The notes: generated by a model not told the origin, from the letters alone. Shown: positions 9,853 through 19,863, counted from the stretch's first letter. The stretch: 64,000 nucleotides of DNA from Cyclobacterium marinum DSM 745 (GCF_000222485.1 NC_015914.1:5190001-5254000); one strand, 5' to 3'. Numbers and translations are program-made.

Positions 9853-10533
9853 ATGATAATAAATGATATTGAAAAATTCTTAGCATGGGTTGCTGAAAGG
9901 GAGCTTGAATTAACCTATGATGCAGATAGGCATAAAATTAGAATTTATGCAAAGCATATAATAATAGGAGATTTATGGCTACCCTTTTCGTTGTCTTTTG
10001 ACCCAAAGAAAAATGAAGTCTATAAAGTAGAAAAAAATTGGGTCATTTTTTTAGTCCGTGCCGGAACAGCTGCCGTAGGTTATTTTGAGGAAGGAATAAA
10101 CACAGAGCACAAGGTTTTCCGAGCCTACATGGTGAGGAAAAAACAAGGTAAAAGCCAAATAAAATATTTGAAAACCAAAGGAAAATCTCGGGCCGGTTCA
10201 AGGGTGAGACTTGGAGCTTCAGAAAAATTCTTTGCAGATATTAATGAAAAGCTTTCTGAATACTTAGACAAGTATCCGGTAGATTATATGGCTTACTCCT
10301 GTTCAAAAACTTTATGGCCCTTTCTCTTTTCAGAAGAAGGCAGCTTAAAAAAAGACGACCCCAGGTTATTTAAAGTACCCTTGCATATTCAGGAACCCGG
10401 CTATGAAATACTATTGAAAGTCAATGAATTACTTCAAAGTGTTAATCTAATTCCTGAAGAAAATTTTCTTAATTATTTTTCCGATTATAAAGATAAAGCG
10501 CCCCAAGCCCCTGAAGAAGAGGACGATTGGTAG
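9853..10533 (+). CDS. Conserved protein resembling Vms1-like (VLRF1) release-factor domains
   Basis: A 226-residue protein without signal peptide or membrane span, with an acidic tail (APEEEDDW). The central block reads VRKKQGKSQIKYLKT followed by KGKSRAGSRVRL. A basic segment ending in a Gly-x-x-Gln-like loop (QGKSQ) recalls the catalytic loop of Vms1/VLRF1 peptidyl-tRNA hydrolases, of which a Bacteroidota branch has been described. The match was made by eye and is tentative. The ATG at 9853 is preferred because the frame upstream overlaps the probable promoter. It could equally be an unrelated family of unknown function. Confidence 0.6.
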   Translation: MIINDIEKFLAWVAERELELTYDADRHKIRIYAKHIIIGDLWLPFSLSFDPKKNEVYKVEKNWVIFLVRAGTAAVGYFEEGINTEHKVFRAYMVRKKQGKSQIKYLKTKGKSRAGSRVRLGASEKFFADINEKLSEYLDKYPVDYMAYSCSKTLWPFLFSEEGSLKKDDPRLFKVPLHIQEPGYEILLKVNELLQSVNLIPEENFLNYFSDYKDKAPQAPEEEDDW

Positions 10534-10619
10534 TTAGCCCTACAAAACCTTTCTTATTTTAAGAATTCGTTCCAAAAAGTAAAATAAGTAGGCCATAAAT
10601 AATTTATCAATCTACTGTG

Positions 10620-10627
10620 TATATTTG
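10620..10627 (+). promoter_or_regulatory. -7 promoter element TATATTTG upstream of lhgO
   Basis: An exact match to TANNTTTG lies 20 bases before the lhgO ATG, giving a short leader. The -33 region shows no clear TTTG. Confidence 0.45.
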
Positions 10628-10647
10628 TTGCAATAGAAAAAAGAAAT

Positions 10648-11847
10648 ATGCTTTACGATATTACAATCATTGGAGGTGGAATCGTTGGATTGGCCACCGG
10701 TTTAAAAATAAAAACACAAAGACCGGAATTAAAAGTGGCGGTTCTGGAAAAAGAATCAGAAGTAGCTTGCCATCAAACGGGTAACAATAGTGGGGTTATT
10801 CATTCCGGATTGTATTACAAGCCCGGAAGTATGAAAGCTAAAAATTGTATCAATGGTTACCATCAATTGGTACAATTTTGTGAAGAAAATGAAATCCCTT
10901 TTGAAATTACGGGAAAGGTGGTTGTAGCCACTAAAAAAGAGCAATTACCTCAACTCAATTTTTTAATGGAGAGAGGGATACAAAATGGTTTAAAAGGAGT
11001 GCGCTCCATAACTATGGAGGAACTAAAGGAATTTGAACCTTATTGTCAGGGAGTGGGTGCTTTGCATGTTCCTCAAACAGGAATCGTAGATTATAAGCGG
11101 GTGGCCATGGTCTATGAAAAGAAATTTACAGCCTTAGGAGGAGTAGTATTGTTCAATCATAAAGTTCTGGATATTAATGATTTAAATAATTCTATTACAA
11201 TTAATACTTCAGCAGGAGATATCAACACAAAAATCGTAATTAACTGTGCAGGGTTATATGTTGATAAGGTTGCTGCCATGCTTGAAAAAGACCCTTTACC
11301 CATAAGGATTATACCTTTTAGAGGGGAGTATTTCAAGATAAAAAAAGAGAGAGAATACTTGGTAAAAAACTTGATCTACCCGGTACCGGATCCAAATTTC
11401 CCATTCTTGGGCGTTCATTTTACCAGAATGAAAAAAGGAGGTGTGGAAGCAGGACCCAATGCTGTATTAGCCTTTAGAAAAGAGGGGTATAAAAAAACTG
11501 ACTTTAATTTAGATGAATTTTTGGAAGCAGTGACCTGGCCGGGCTTACAAAAAGTAGCCGGTAAATATTGGAGGACAGGATTGGGAGAATACAAGCGCTC
11601 ATTTATTAAATCTGAATTTACTAAAGCCTTACAGGAATTGATACCTGACATAACCTCAGCTGATTTGGTTTCGGGAGGTGCAGGTGTCAGAGCACAGGCT
11701 TGTGACAGAGAAGGAGGATTATTGGATGACTTTGCCATTCAAGAAACTGCCAAAGCAGTGCACGTTATTAATGCCCCTTCCCCTGCAGCAACTAGTGCCT
11801 TGTCTATAGCTGATAAAATCAGTGAACTAGCCTTACAAAAAGTTTAA
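10648..11847 (+). CDS. lhgO: L-2-hydroxyglutarate oxidase LhgO
   Basis: A 399-residue FAD-dependent oxidase that converts L-2-hydroxyglutarate to 2-oxoglutarate, clearing a toxic side product of central metabolism. The FAD-binding Rossmann motif is at the N-terminus (ITIIGGGIVGLATGLKI). The family motif HQTGNNSGVIHSGLYY follows at about residues 45-60, and the C-terminal GGAGVRAQACDREG block is typical. Length equals that of characterised LhgO proteins. It is monocistronic. Confidence 0.92.
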   Translation: MLYDITIIGGGIVGLATGLKIKTQRPELKVAVLEKESEVACHQTGNNSGVIHSGLYYKPGSMKAKNCINGYHQLVQFCEENEIPFEITGKVVVATKKEQLPQLNFLMERGIQNGLKGVRSITMEELKEFEPYCQGVGALHVPQTGIVDYKRVAMVYEKKFTALGGVVLFNHKVLDINDLNNSITINTSAGDINTKIVINCAGLYVDKVAAMLEKDPLPIRIIPFRGEYFKIKKEREYLVKNLIYPVPDPNFPFLGVHFTRMKKGGVEAGPNAVLAFRKEGYKKTDFNLDEFLEAVTWPGLQKVAGKYWRTGLGEYKRSFIKSEFTKALQELIPDITSADLVSGGAGVRAQACDREGGLLDDFAIQETAKAVHVINAPSPAATSALSIADKISELALQKV

Positions 11848-12301
11848 TAGGAAGGATACAAAGACCTTTTCCATCCAAATTGATACGGGTAAAAAGTATT
11901 TATTTGCAACCCTTAAATTCTCTGGTAAAAAATAAAGGGTTGCAATTTCGATAATTACTAAAATTCAACCGGATTATGGATTTAGATTCGTAGGTAATGC
12001 TACAATCTGAAAAAATCAGGATTTGAGAAACTTTTAACCTAATGCCGCAATGGTAAGCCTGACTGATTTGAGGCACTTCCTGCGTAGGCTTACTCGGTAC
12101 TACAAAAATTGCACTCCTCCGGAGTCCTACATTGGATTCTGTTTTCTGGATGGCTGCGATTATAAAAGGTTAATTCTCGGAACAACGATTTTCTCATTAT
12201 TTTAGGTCGAAATCAGGTTTCTACTAATGAGAGTATTTAATTACCCTTAGGTTACCTAAAAGCTTTATGCATTTCTGCCAAAATTGGAGGAAATAAAATT
12301 T
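11848..12301. other. Intergenic stretch with a stem-loop
   Basis: About 450 bases without a gene lie between convergent lhgO and hpt. Inverted arms GTAAGCCT (12053-12060) and AGGCTTAC (12086-12093) can form a stem with a 25-base loop. A CTCCGGAG palindrome lies just downstream. Neither has the U-run of a normal terminator. The composition is less AT-rich than flanking spacers, so a decayed gene or repeat is possible. Confidence 0.4.
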
Positions 12302-12661
12302 TTATTCCCGGTACTCCCTCACATCTTTTAAAACAGCATTTGTGGCTTTTTTAAAATCTTCCATATGACCTTCTAAGCAGGAATTAAAATTACCCTCTTC
12401 CATTATTTTTTTACCTTCAGACAATATATTAGACAAACGATGGAGTCCAAAAAGCCCTAAAGTAGGTTTAATTTTATGCCGAGCCAGCTTGATACTATTG
12501 GAGTCCTTGTTTTCTATTCCTTTCAGATAAGTAGTTTCAAGTTCTTCAACAGCGATCTCTATGGCATCTAGCAGTTGATTTCGGAAGTCTACATCATCCT
12601 CAACCATCTCTTCAATTTTTGTGAAATCAATATTGGTGTAATTTTTTTCCATAGTTGTCAA
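12302..12661 (-). CDS. Hpt (histidine phosphotransfer) domain protein
   Basis: A 119-residue, all-helical, single-domain protein. The motif KLARHKIKPTLGLFGLHRL at residues 58-76 places the phospho-accepting His (of RHKIKP) in the usual Hpt helix, followed by Lys and the conserved glycine-containing turn. It would relay phosphate between a hybrid kinase and a response regulator, but neither is encoded nearby. It is monocistronic. Confidence 0.8.
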   Translation of the reverse strand: MTTMEKNYTNIDFTKIEEMVEDDVDFRNQLLDAIEIAVEELETTYLKGIENKDSNSIKLARHKIKPTLGLFGLHRLSNILSEGKKIMEEGNFNSCLEGHMEDFKKATNAVLKDVREYRE

Positions 12662-12806
12662 TTAGTAGAAAACTAAAATTGCCTAGTCATTAAATTAATC
12701 AAACGACTGAATTAAAAAAACGAATATGCCAAGATATTTCAAGGTTTTAGAAAAATTATGAAATAAATCTAGTGCCACATATTTACGCTACTACAATCTA
12801 GCCCGA

Positions 12807-14030
12807 TTAACTTTCATTACCGCTAGACATGCTGCCTGCCAAAAAACCTGTACTCCAGGCAGCTTGAAAATTATATCCTCCTGTAATTCCATCAACATCT
12901 ATTACCTCCCCTGCAAAGAATAGTCCTTTTACCAATTTACTCTCCATGTTTCTGGCATCAATCTCATTTAAGGATACCCCACCAGCTGTTACAAACTCCT
13001 CCTTAAAGGTAGTTTTTCCTGAGACTTTTAAAGAAAATCTCATTAAATTTTCAATTAATTTATTTATTTTTTTCTTGTTAGTTTCTCCCCACTTTAATTC
13101 AGGATTGATTTCCGCTTTCTCAATTAAATATTCCCACAACCTACCCGGTAAAGCGAATAGTGGATTTTTGTGAACCACTTTTAAAGGGTGATTTTGTTTA
13201 AAAGCTAATAATTCAGTCCTTAGGCCTTCTTCAGTAAATTCATCTCGCCATTTGATAAGTGCAATAGCTTTATACTCTTTTTCATGTAGCCACTCCGCAC
13301 CGAAAGCTGAAAGTTTTAATACGGCAGGCCCACTTATTCCCCAGTGGGTAATTAATATGGGACCGGAATATTGTAACTGACTTCCTTCAAATCGTACGTG
13401 TCCATTGGGGACACTTAATCCTTTAAGTTGAATAATTTTAGAGGTTGGTGCATTGAAAGTAAATAACGATGGGATTGGAGCATGAACTGTATGCCCCAAC
13501 TGTTCGACTAAGGAATACCCTTCTTTCTTGGGTTTCCCTCCAGTACAAATCACCAATTTATCTACCAAAAATTTCTCTTTTTCACTGTTCAATATAAACT
13601 TGTCATCATACCGTTTTACTTCTTGTATACCAGTTTTATATAAAACCTTAACTCCATAATTTTTCGCTTCTTTTTTTAACACCTCAACAATACTGGATGA
13701 GCTGTTACTAACCGGAAAAACCCTACCATCCTCTTCTGTTTTTAGTGGTACCCCTCTGCTTTCAAACCATTGAATTGTATCCTTGGAATTAAAGGCCTTA
13801 AAAACTTTTTTCATGAAATTCTTACCCCTTGGGTAACCTTTCAGGAACTCGGAAGGTGACTCGGTTCCATTTGTGACATTGCACCTTCCACCTCCGGACA
13901 CCAAAACCTTAGACAATACTTTATTGGTTTTTTCAAATAATAAAACCTCTGCACCATTTTTAGCAGCTTCAATTGCTGCAAAAAAACCTGAGGCTCCTCC
14001 TCCAATTATTCCAACCTTTAATTTCTCCAA
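12807..14030 (-). CDS. BaiN/HI0933-family FAD-dependent oxidoreductase
   Basis: A 407-residue flavoprotein. The N-terminal dinucleotide-binding motif is VGIIGGGASGFFAAIEAA. The family signature VSGGGRCNVTNG is at about residues 45-56. The C-terminal block GGVSLNEIDARNMESKLVKG and VIDVDGITGGYNFQAAWSTG is typical of HI0933/BaiN/RdsA proteins, some of which reduce steroid or bile-acid double bonds. The physiological substrate in marine Bacteroidota is unknown. It ends shortly before the HerA-like gene on the same strand, so the two may be cotranscribed. Confidence 0.9.
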   Translation of the reverse strand: MEKLKVGIIGGGASGFFAAIEAAKNGAEVLLFEKTNKVLSKVLVSGGGRCNVTNGTESPSEFLKGYPRGKNFMKKVFKAFNSKDTIQWFESRGVPLKTEEDGRVFPVSNSSSSIVEVLKKEAKNYGVKVLYKTGIQEVKRYDDKFILNSEKEKFLVDKLVICTGGKPKKEGYSLVEQLGHTVHAPIPSLFTFNAPTSKIIQLKGLSVPNGHVRFEGSQLQYSGPILITHWGISGPAVLKLSAFGAEWLHEKEYKAIALIKWRDEFTEEGLRTELLAFKQNHPLKVVHKNPLFALPGRLWEYLIEKAEINPELKWGETNKKKINKLIENLMRFSLKVSGKTTFKEEFVTAGGVSLNEIDARNMESKLVKGLFFAGEVIDVDGITGGYNFQAAWSTGFLAGSMSSGNES

Positions 14031-14050
14031 TTTGATGATTTAGCTTACTT

Positions 14051-15583
14051 TTATCTTTTTTTATTTGTCAATGAACCCATAATACCACGCGTTAATTCCC
14101 TAAAGAAAGTTCTACCCAACTGCCTTACCATGGTGTTTTTGCTCAAGGCTTCAAAAAAACTTTCCTTTTCCTTAGCTGATGCTTTCCTTTTGCTGCTGGA
14201 AGGGGCTTCTTTCTCCCGATTCTCAGGTGCCGCATTGTTCAGCTTTTCCTCTAGAATTTCAAATGCACTCTCCCGGTTGATTGGTTCATTGTATTTACTA
14301 ACCAACTTTGATTTTTTAACCTGATTATCAATTTCATCTGCACTTAAAATACCCATTCTTGACACTGGAGCTCTTAACAAAGTATGTACCAAGGGTGTTG
14401 GGATACCTTTTTCATTCAATGCTGTAATCAGTGCTTCACCAATCCCCATGGAAGTCAAAACCTCAGAGGTTTCATAAAAAGGTGAAATTGGATAATTTTC
14501 AGCAGTTTTATTTATTGCTTTTCGGTCTTTGGCAGTAAAAGCCCTTAAAGCATGTTGTACTTTAAGCCCCAATTGCCCTAAAATTTCATCAGGCACGTCA
14601 GTGGGTGTTTGGGTACAGAAAAAGATTCCTACTCCTTTTGAACGAATCAATTTGACTATTGCCTCAATTTTCTCTAGCAAGTCCTTACTTGCATTGGAAA
14701 AAACCAAATGTGCCTCATCAATAAAAAGACAGAGCTTTGGTGCTTCCTGATCACCTTGCTCAGGGAAGGTCTCGTAGATTTCTGAAAGTAAACTTAACAT
14801 AAATGTTGAGAACAATTTGGGCCGGTTTTGAATATCTGTCAATCGAATGATGGATACCACTCCACGACCTGATTCTTGTCTTACAAAATCTTCCACATCA
14901 AAAGAACGCTCTCCATAGAAATTTTCAGCTCCTTGCTGCTCAAGCTCTATAATTTTTCTCAGAATTGTATTGACAGAATTGGAAGAGACAGCCCCAAACT
15001 CCTTGGTAATTTCTGCCTTGCCTTCATTGATGACATATTTAAGTATAGATCTTAGGTCCATAAGGTCAAGCAATGGAAGATGCTTCATGTCACAATACCT
15101 AAACACCAATGAGAGAATTCCGGATTGAGTATCATTTAAATCTAGGATTTGAGACATCAATACAGGTCCAAATTCCGATACAGTAGCTTTTAACTTAACT
15201 CCTTTTTCATTACTAATAGACATCAATTCTACGGGTATGCCGGTGGCTTCATAGGGCACACCAATACTCGCACATCTTTTTTCTATATGCTCATTGTTGG
15301 TTCCGGGACAAGCCAAACCAGTTAAGTCACCTTTTAAATCCATTAGGACTGATGGTATCCCTTTTAAAGATAATTGTTCAGCAATGACTTGAAGGGTTTT
15401 TGTTTTACCCGTACCTGTAGCTCCGGCAATTAAACCGTGTCTGTTTAAGGTCTTTAATGGGATTTTTACTTGGGCCCCGTTAAGGGCCTGTTGATCAAGC
15501 ATTCCTGTACCAATAATAAAAGAATCTTTTTTAAAGGTATAGCCCAGATTGATATGCTCCTTAAATTTGTCTGTTTGTTCCAT
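14051..15583 (-). CDS. HerA-like ATPase (DUF853 family)
   Basis: A 510-residue P-loop ATPase. The Walker A motif is GATGTGKTKTL (about residue 53), Walker B is LCLFIDEAHLVF (about residue 280), and a sensor-like segment FFCTQTPTDVPDEILGQLG follows, all typical of bacterial HerA/DUF853 proteins. A Lys/Glu-rich linker lies near residue 430. The ATG at 15583 is preferred over one 13 codons upstream because it gives the normal N-terminus. It lies directly upstream of the BaiN-like gene. The role is probably DNA processing, but the partner nuclease of archaeal HerA is absent here. Confidence 0.88.
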   Translation of the reverse strand: MEQTDKFKEHINLGYTFKKDSFIIGTGMLDQQALNGAQVKIPLKTLNRHGLIAGATGTGKTKTLQVIAEQLSLKGIPSVLMDLKGDLTGLACPGTNNEHIEKRCASIGVPYEATGIPVELMSISNEKGVKLKATVSEFGPVLMSQILDLNDTQSGILSLVFRYCDMKHLPLLDLMDLRSILKYVINEGKAEITKEFGAVSSNSVNTILRKIIELEQQGAENFYGERSFDVEDFVRQESGRGVVSIIRLTDIQNRPKLFSTFMLSLLSEIYETFPEQGDQEAPKLCLFIDEAHLVFSNASKDLLEKIEAIVKLIRSKGVGIFFCTQTPTDVPDEILGQLGLKVQHALRAFTAKDRKAINKTAENYPISPFYETSEVLTSMGIGEALITALNEKGIPTPLVHTLLRAPVSRMGILSADEIDNQVKKSKLVSKYNEPINRESAFEILEEKLNNAAPENREKEAPSSSKRKASAKEKESFFEALSKNTMVRQLGRTFFRELTRGIMGSLTNKKR

Positions 15584-15794
15584 CAATATGTCATTAATAT
15601 AAAAAAACCTTAATGCAATCAATTAATTTGCATTAAGGTCTCAAGCTAAAGAAATAGGTGCAAAATTGGTTTTACTACAAAAGACCAACCAAAAGGTTTA
15701 TAATTATTGACCACCAAATTCAAAGGTTTATTCGTTAAGGTCAAACTTTATTTCAAAACCGCACTACTCTTTAAAAATAAATAATTTTATTGAA

Positions 15795-16202
15795 TTAATG
15801 GGTCACTACGGGATCCAAATTTTTTGCTTGTTCTATAAAATCTGTCACTCTGGAAAGTGCCGGAACAGCATTGGTTAAATTTTTGGCTTCATTGGTGGCC
15901 ACGAGTGCTTGATGTAAATTTTCAGCATTCCTGTTTCTTAATTCTTTAACAGTATCTACGCCTGCGGCCTTTAATAATTCAGCAAATTGACTTGCGATGC
16001 CCTTAATTCTAAATAAGTCAGCCATATTCACCCAGTTTAGAATTATTTTTTCATCAATCCCACTTGCAGCTGAAATTTCTTTACGACCACTTTTTGAAGC
16101 ACCTTTTTCTAGCAGTTTCTCTACAGTTACTATTCCGGCAGCAGAAAGTTTCTCTTTATTTACCGGACCTATACCTTCAATTTTTGTAATAGAATGTGAC
16201 AT
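15795..16202 (-). CDS. DUF4332 helix-hairpin-helix protein
   Basis: A 135-residue protein made of tandem helix-hairpin-helix-like units: IEGIGPVNKEKLSAAGI near the N-terminus and FRIKGIASQFAELLKAAGV in the middle. This is the DUF4332 pattern, related to the nonspecific DNA-binding modules of ligases and polymerases. It has no signal peptide. Binding to DNA or another nucleic acid is inferred. It sits next to a DUF937-like gene on the same strand. Confidence 0.8.
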   Translation of the reverse strand: MSHSITKIEGIGPVNKEKLSAAGIVTVEKLLEKGASKSGRKEISAASGIDEKIILNWVNMADLFRIKGIASQFAELLKAAGVDTVKELRNRNAENLHQALVATNEAKNLTNAVPALSRVTDFIEQAKNLDPVVTH

Positions 16203-16234
16203 AATAATATAATTAAGTTTATTGAATAAAAGTA

Positions 16235-16687
16235 TTATTTAAATAAGCCTCCCAAACCACCTTTGAGTAAATCAGAAGCCTTATCTGCTATGGCTTTACC
16301 GGATGATTCTCCTAACATCTTTACCAAATCTGTTTTTTCTAAATCTCCGCTTTTGGTACTTGAAATTGCAGATATGATTTTAGGTAATACAAAGGAAGCG
16401 ATGGACATGGCCATTTCTGGTGAAACACCTAATTTTGAAGCGTAGCTTCCTGTCAAATTGCCTAAAATACTTTTGAACATGGGATTCTGAGTCAATCCAC
16501 TCCCTTGGTTTAGCATTCCTAGTATTCCATCTAAATTACCCCCGGCTGCTTCTTTAGAAATACTTTCAAATAAACTACTTTTGGTAGTGCTAACTGCTTC
16601 CGAAGCTTTACTTTGGTCAAGCCCGAATTTTTGTGTCAAACCTGAAATTAATTCAGGTGACAGATTCTCTAAAAGTGAAGAAATCAT
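16235..16687 (-). CDS. DUF937/YidB-like small protein
   Basis: A 150-residue Ala/Gly/Ser-rich helical protein. Features are FGLDQSKASEAV near residue 22, a glycine-rich middle, and a C-terminal glycine tail (LLKGGLGGLFK). This pattern fits the DUF937/YidB-like group, which has no known function. It has no signal peptide and lies 33 bases upstream of the DUF4332 gene on the same strand, so the two are probably one transcript. Confidence 0.65.
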   Translation of the reverse strand: MISSLLENLSPELISGLTQKFGLDQSKASEAVSTTKSSLFESISKEAAGGNLDGILGMLNQGSGLTQNPMFKSILGNLTGSYASKLGVSPEMAMSIASFVLPKIISAISSTKSGDLEKTDLVKMLGESSGKAIADKASDLLKGGLGGLFK

Positions 16688-17427
16688 ATGAATTTTGTTT
16701 AATAGAATTTAATAATTGAATCTGTAATTTATAAGTTTATTTTGTACTTTAAAAATATTCCTATTTTTTGTCAAAAATCATTAGGTGATAATAAAGTATA
16801 ATTTTCTGTTTCCTTAAATAAAACAAATTCATTTCGATTTTTTCAATTATCAATAACCGTTCCATTTTTTAAGAAAGGATGATGCCTATTTACTGAAAAT
16901 ACATTGAAATGGAGCATTTTATTCTCATATTAAATTAATTTTACTGTATTTTTTCTTTAAATCGCTTAACTAGGGCTTTCAATTTATGAACTAAATAAAA
17001 TCTTAAATAAATACAATTAATGCTTATATTATATGAAAACATTTAATTTATTTAATCCACTAGGCATAAATTAAATCACAAAATATTACCATAAACTCTC
17101 ATGTAAATATTCAATTTAAATTCCGTTGTTGAAAATCCTTTTTATTTATAATCCTGCACTAATTGGTTAAACAAATGAGAGAATTATTTGGCGTTAAGCA
17201 TTAAATGAGAACATGCCAACACTTAAAAATATTGATTATTCCTTCAAAACTCCTGCAAATCAGATTAAAAAATCAACGGATTGTATGAATAATTCTATGG
17301 ATGCTTATTTGCCTTTACCCAAGTTCATATTTAGTAATGCTAATTGGTTAAAAAACATTAAAGTTTATTTCTAAAATTGAAATTTACCTTAAAGGTATTT
17401 ACTTTGCTGTCTAGAAGATTCATAAAA
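16688..17427. other. AT-rich spacer without a gene
   Basis: About 740 bases of very AT-rich DNA with no convincing frame. It separates the divergent DUF937-like gene from the secreted zinc-finger gene. No repeat or structured element was recognised. Confidence 0.5.
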
Positions 17428-18126
17428 ATGAAAAAACACCCTTTCCTGATAATTTTATTCCTACTTGTTGCTATTGGATTTTCCCGGCCATTTAGTACTT
17501 ACGCCCAAAGCCCCAACTTGGGAACTACATCAGCAATGATGAGCAAGGCAAATACAGCCATGGAGAATGGTGATTATACAACAGCCAATACAGTATTTAG
17601 AGAAATTATAGAAAGCAATCAGCCTATTCCTGCTGAAATGCCATACCTTTTTTCTAAAACTTTATTTGCCTTAGGGCAATACCATAACAGTCAAAGTTTT
17701 GTAAACAAATACTTGGACTTGAATGGATTTAAAGGAAGTTTTTACAGACAAGCAAAAGACCTTCAAAAACAATTGGAGAGTCCCTTAGCTGAAATTGCTT
17801 CATGTCAGTACTGTGATGCACGTGGCTATAGATATGGAACTTGTGAAACATGTCATGGAGAAGGAAAATCAGAACAAGCTTGCTCTCTTTGCAAAGGAAG
17901 AGGAGTGATTGGTTGTAGCCGCTGTGCTGGAGACGGAATGGTGACCAAAAGAAATGTTTTCAATATCCTTGAGTATTTTGAATGCGAACGTTGCTCAGGA
18001 AAAGGAAGATTAACATGTACTTCCTGTCATGGTAGTCTGGTGGAAATTGATACTTGCCCGGTTTGTGAAGGTACCGGTCACCTACTTACTGAAGAACTTT
18101 GCGACCACACTGCTCCGGAAAAATAA
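17428..18126 (+). CDS. Exported protein with DnaJ-type cysteine-rich zinc repeats
   Basis: The 232-residue precursor (start at 17428, chosen because it gives a clean signal peptide ending STYAQ) has a short TPR-like helical part at residues 30-120. A cysteine-rich C-terminus follows, with about eight CxxC pairs, several as CxxCxGxG (CETCHGEGK, CSLCKGRG, CERCSGKG, CPVCEGTG). That pattern is the zinc-binding domain of DnaJ, but no J domain is present. Export of such a domain is unusual, since DnaJ is cytoplasmic. The gene is isolated, with AT-rich spacers on both sides. Confidence 0.75.
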   Translation: MKKHPFLIILFLLVAIGFSRPFSTYAQSPNLGTTSAMMSKANTAMENGDYTTANTVFREIIESNQPIPAEMPYLFSKTLFALGQYHNSQSFVNKYLDLNGFKGSFYRQAKDLQKQLESPLAEIASCQYCDARGYRYGTCETCHGEGKSEQACSLCKGRGVIGCSRCAGDGMVTKRNVFNILEYFECERCSGKGRLTCTSCHGSLVEIDTCPVCEGTGHLLTEELCDHTAPEK

Positions 18127-19191
18127 TTCATTTTAACTTTTACTCTTTGACATAGTGGGAGATAACTGGATTGAAAGATCATATTAAAATAAAATTTTTA
18201 AAAGGCACGAGAGTATCGATCGTATTTTTTTATTTGTTACAATTACATCAATGTCATAACCTTTGCTAATAAAAATAACCTTGAATACTTAATTGTAAAC
18301 AGCTGTTTTACAACATTATAATCCATTTTGATTAAAGTTCAATTTCCTTAAATAAGATTTAAATAAAGCAGGACCATCCGAAACTTTTGAACAAGCACCA
18401 TCCACCCAATTAGCTCGCTGAGAAAACTTCAATCAATACCACAACAGCATTCAAATTGAGATGTAAACCCCAGAAACCTAATGGTATTATGCTACAAAAG
18501 ATTGTTGTCAAGGGCAAATGTCGGTTTAAAGTAGTTTTAACCTTTAACATAACGCATTTCACCTAATTGAATTAAAACCCTTATAAAATTAATTATGGAA
18601 TGGGAAACCATCTATTCCATATTATCTTATATACGTCTAAAAGCATAAAGGTACATGACTCCCTAAGCCATTTCTAAATCATAAAGCACCAAACGTTAAT
18701 CCCTTTTAGAAACGCTGGTAAATAAAACCAATTGTTATTTGTTAAAGCAAATATAGAATCCCCTACTTCGGTATTTATCATTTGGATTTATCTCACCAGC
18801 TTAATCATTTGATTACCAATTCTTTAAACTATTTTAATTAAAGGTCAATTTAATTGAACGTTATTTAATCGCTATTTTGGTAGAGTCACTGCACACAAGC
18901 TCTCAACTTTATAATCCATATGATCAAAAAACCACAGAGCGAACCAATGCATTTAAACATAACATATTGAATAATACATGATTATAAAATTTAAACACCG
19001 TTTAATTGATTTAAATAGAATTCAATAAAAGCACTTCTTAAAACAATAAATAGAAAATCTATTTTCAATTTAGCTAATAATTTTTACTAAACTTTTGATA
19101 ATGTAAATCTATACATACTCCTTATAATCAGCAATTTACGTTTGTTCAATTATGTTAAATACTATTCAAAAAAAGTCATAATTGAAACTAT
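18127..19191. other. Long AT-rich spacer without a gene
   Basis: More than 1 kb between the convergent zinc-finger and TPR genes contains no believable coding frame. It is AT-rich throughout and has no tandem repeat that stands out by eye. A structured RNA cannot be excluded. Confidence 0.5.
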
Positions 19192-19223
19192 CCAAAAAAA
19201 AAGGCCTGAAAAATCAGGCCTTT
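19192..19223 (-). terminator. Rho-independent terminator of the dapD-TPR transcript
   Basis: Arms AAAGGCCTGA (19200-19209) and TCAGGCCTTT (19214-19223) pair perfectly over 10 bp with an AAAA loop. On the minus strand the stem is followed by a run of T. It lies 24 bases beyond the TPR stop codon. Confidence 0.85.
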
Positions 19224-19246
19224 GGAATTATTAATAAGGGGATAAA

Positions 19247-19849
19247 TTATCTACAATACTTTTTTACAGATTCCTTTGCAGGAGCATAGTTATTGGTTAC
19301 TGCTGCTTTAAAATCCTTACAAGCATTAGCTGTTTGATCAGTGGCCACATATAGCAAGCCTCTGTAATAATAAGCCTGACCATTTTTAGGGCTCATTTTT
19401 ATGGCAGTATTGTATTCTCTAATTGCCTCCTTTACATTACCCAATTTGTGCATGGATCTGGCCTTTAGAAAATAAGCCATTGAAGGAGCACCTGAAACAG
19501 ATACAGCATGGTCTGCATACATTAATGCCAATTCCGGTTTATCATTGTTATGATACAAGTTGGAAAGACTTAGCAGTATTTGTGTGTTTTTAGGCTCTTG
19601 TTTCAACGCGCGCTTGAAACTATCTTCAGCTTTTTTGAAATCATCCAGCTCTTCATGAGCCCTACCTTTGTTGTACAACACCTGTACATTGTTTGGTTTA
19701 GTCTCTAAATAACTGGTATAAGCGGCAATGGCTTCCTGGTATTGGCCATCATTATAAAAGGCATCACCTTTATTTGATGCGCTATTACCACAGGCCACCA
19801 AAACCCCGGTCAATAATATAATGCTTAATAGGTTTTTAATCGAAATCAT
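19247..19849 (-). CDS. TPR-repeat lipoprotein
   Basis: A 200-residue precursor with a lipoprotein signal (lipobox VACG, Cys at residue 20). Four or five tetratricopeptide repeats follow, for example DAFYNDGQYQEAIAAYTSYL, with the usual A/Y/P positions. It would be anchored in the periplasm or outer membrane and act in protein-protein contact. It starts 14 bases after dapD ends and ends before a strong terminator, so it is cotranscribed with dapD; no functional link to lysine synthesis is evident. Confidence 0.85.
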   Translation of the reverse strand: MISIKNLLSIILLTGVLVACGNSASNKGDAFYNDGQYQEAIAAYTSYLETKPNNVQVLYNKGRAHEELDDFKKAEDSFKRALKQEPKNTQILLSLSNLYHNNDKPELALMYADHAVSVSGAPSMAYFLKARSMHKLGNVKEAIREYNTAIKMSPKNGQAYYYRGLLYVATDQTANACKDFKAAVTNNYAPAKESVKKYCR

Positions 19850-19863
19850 AAATTAAAATAAAA

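Noticed and set aside
12053..12093. Terminator of lhgO
   Set aside because: The stem has a 25-base loop and no U-run after it, and it lies more than 200 bases from the stop.
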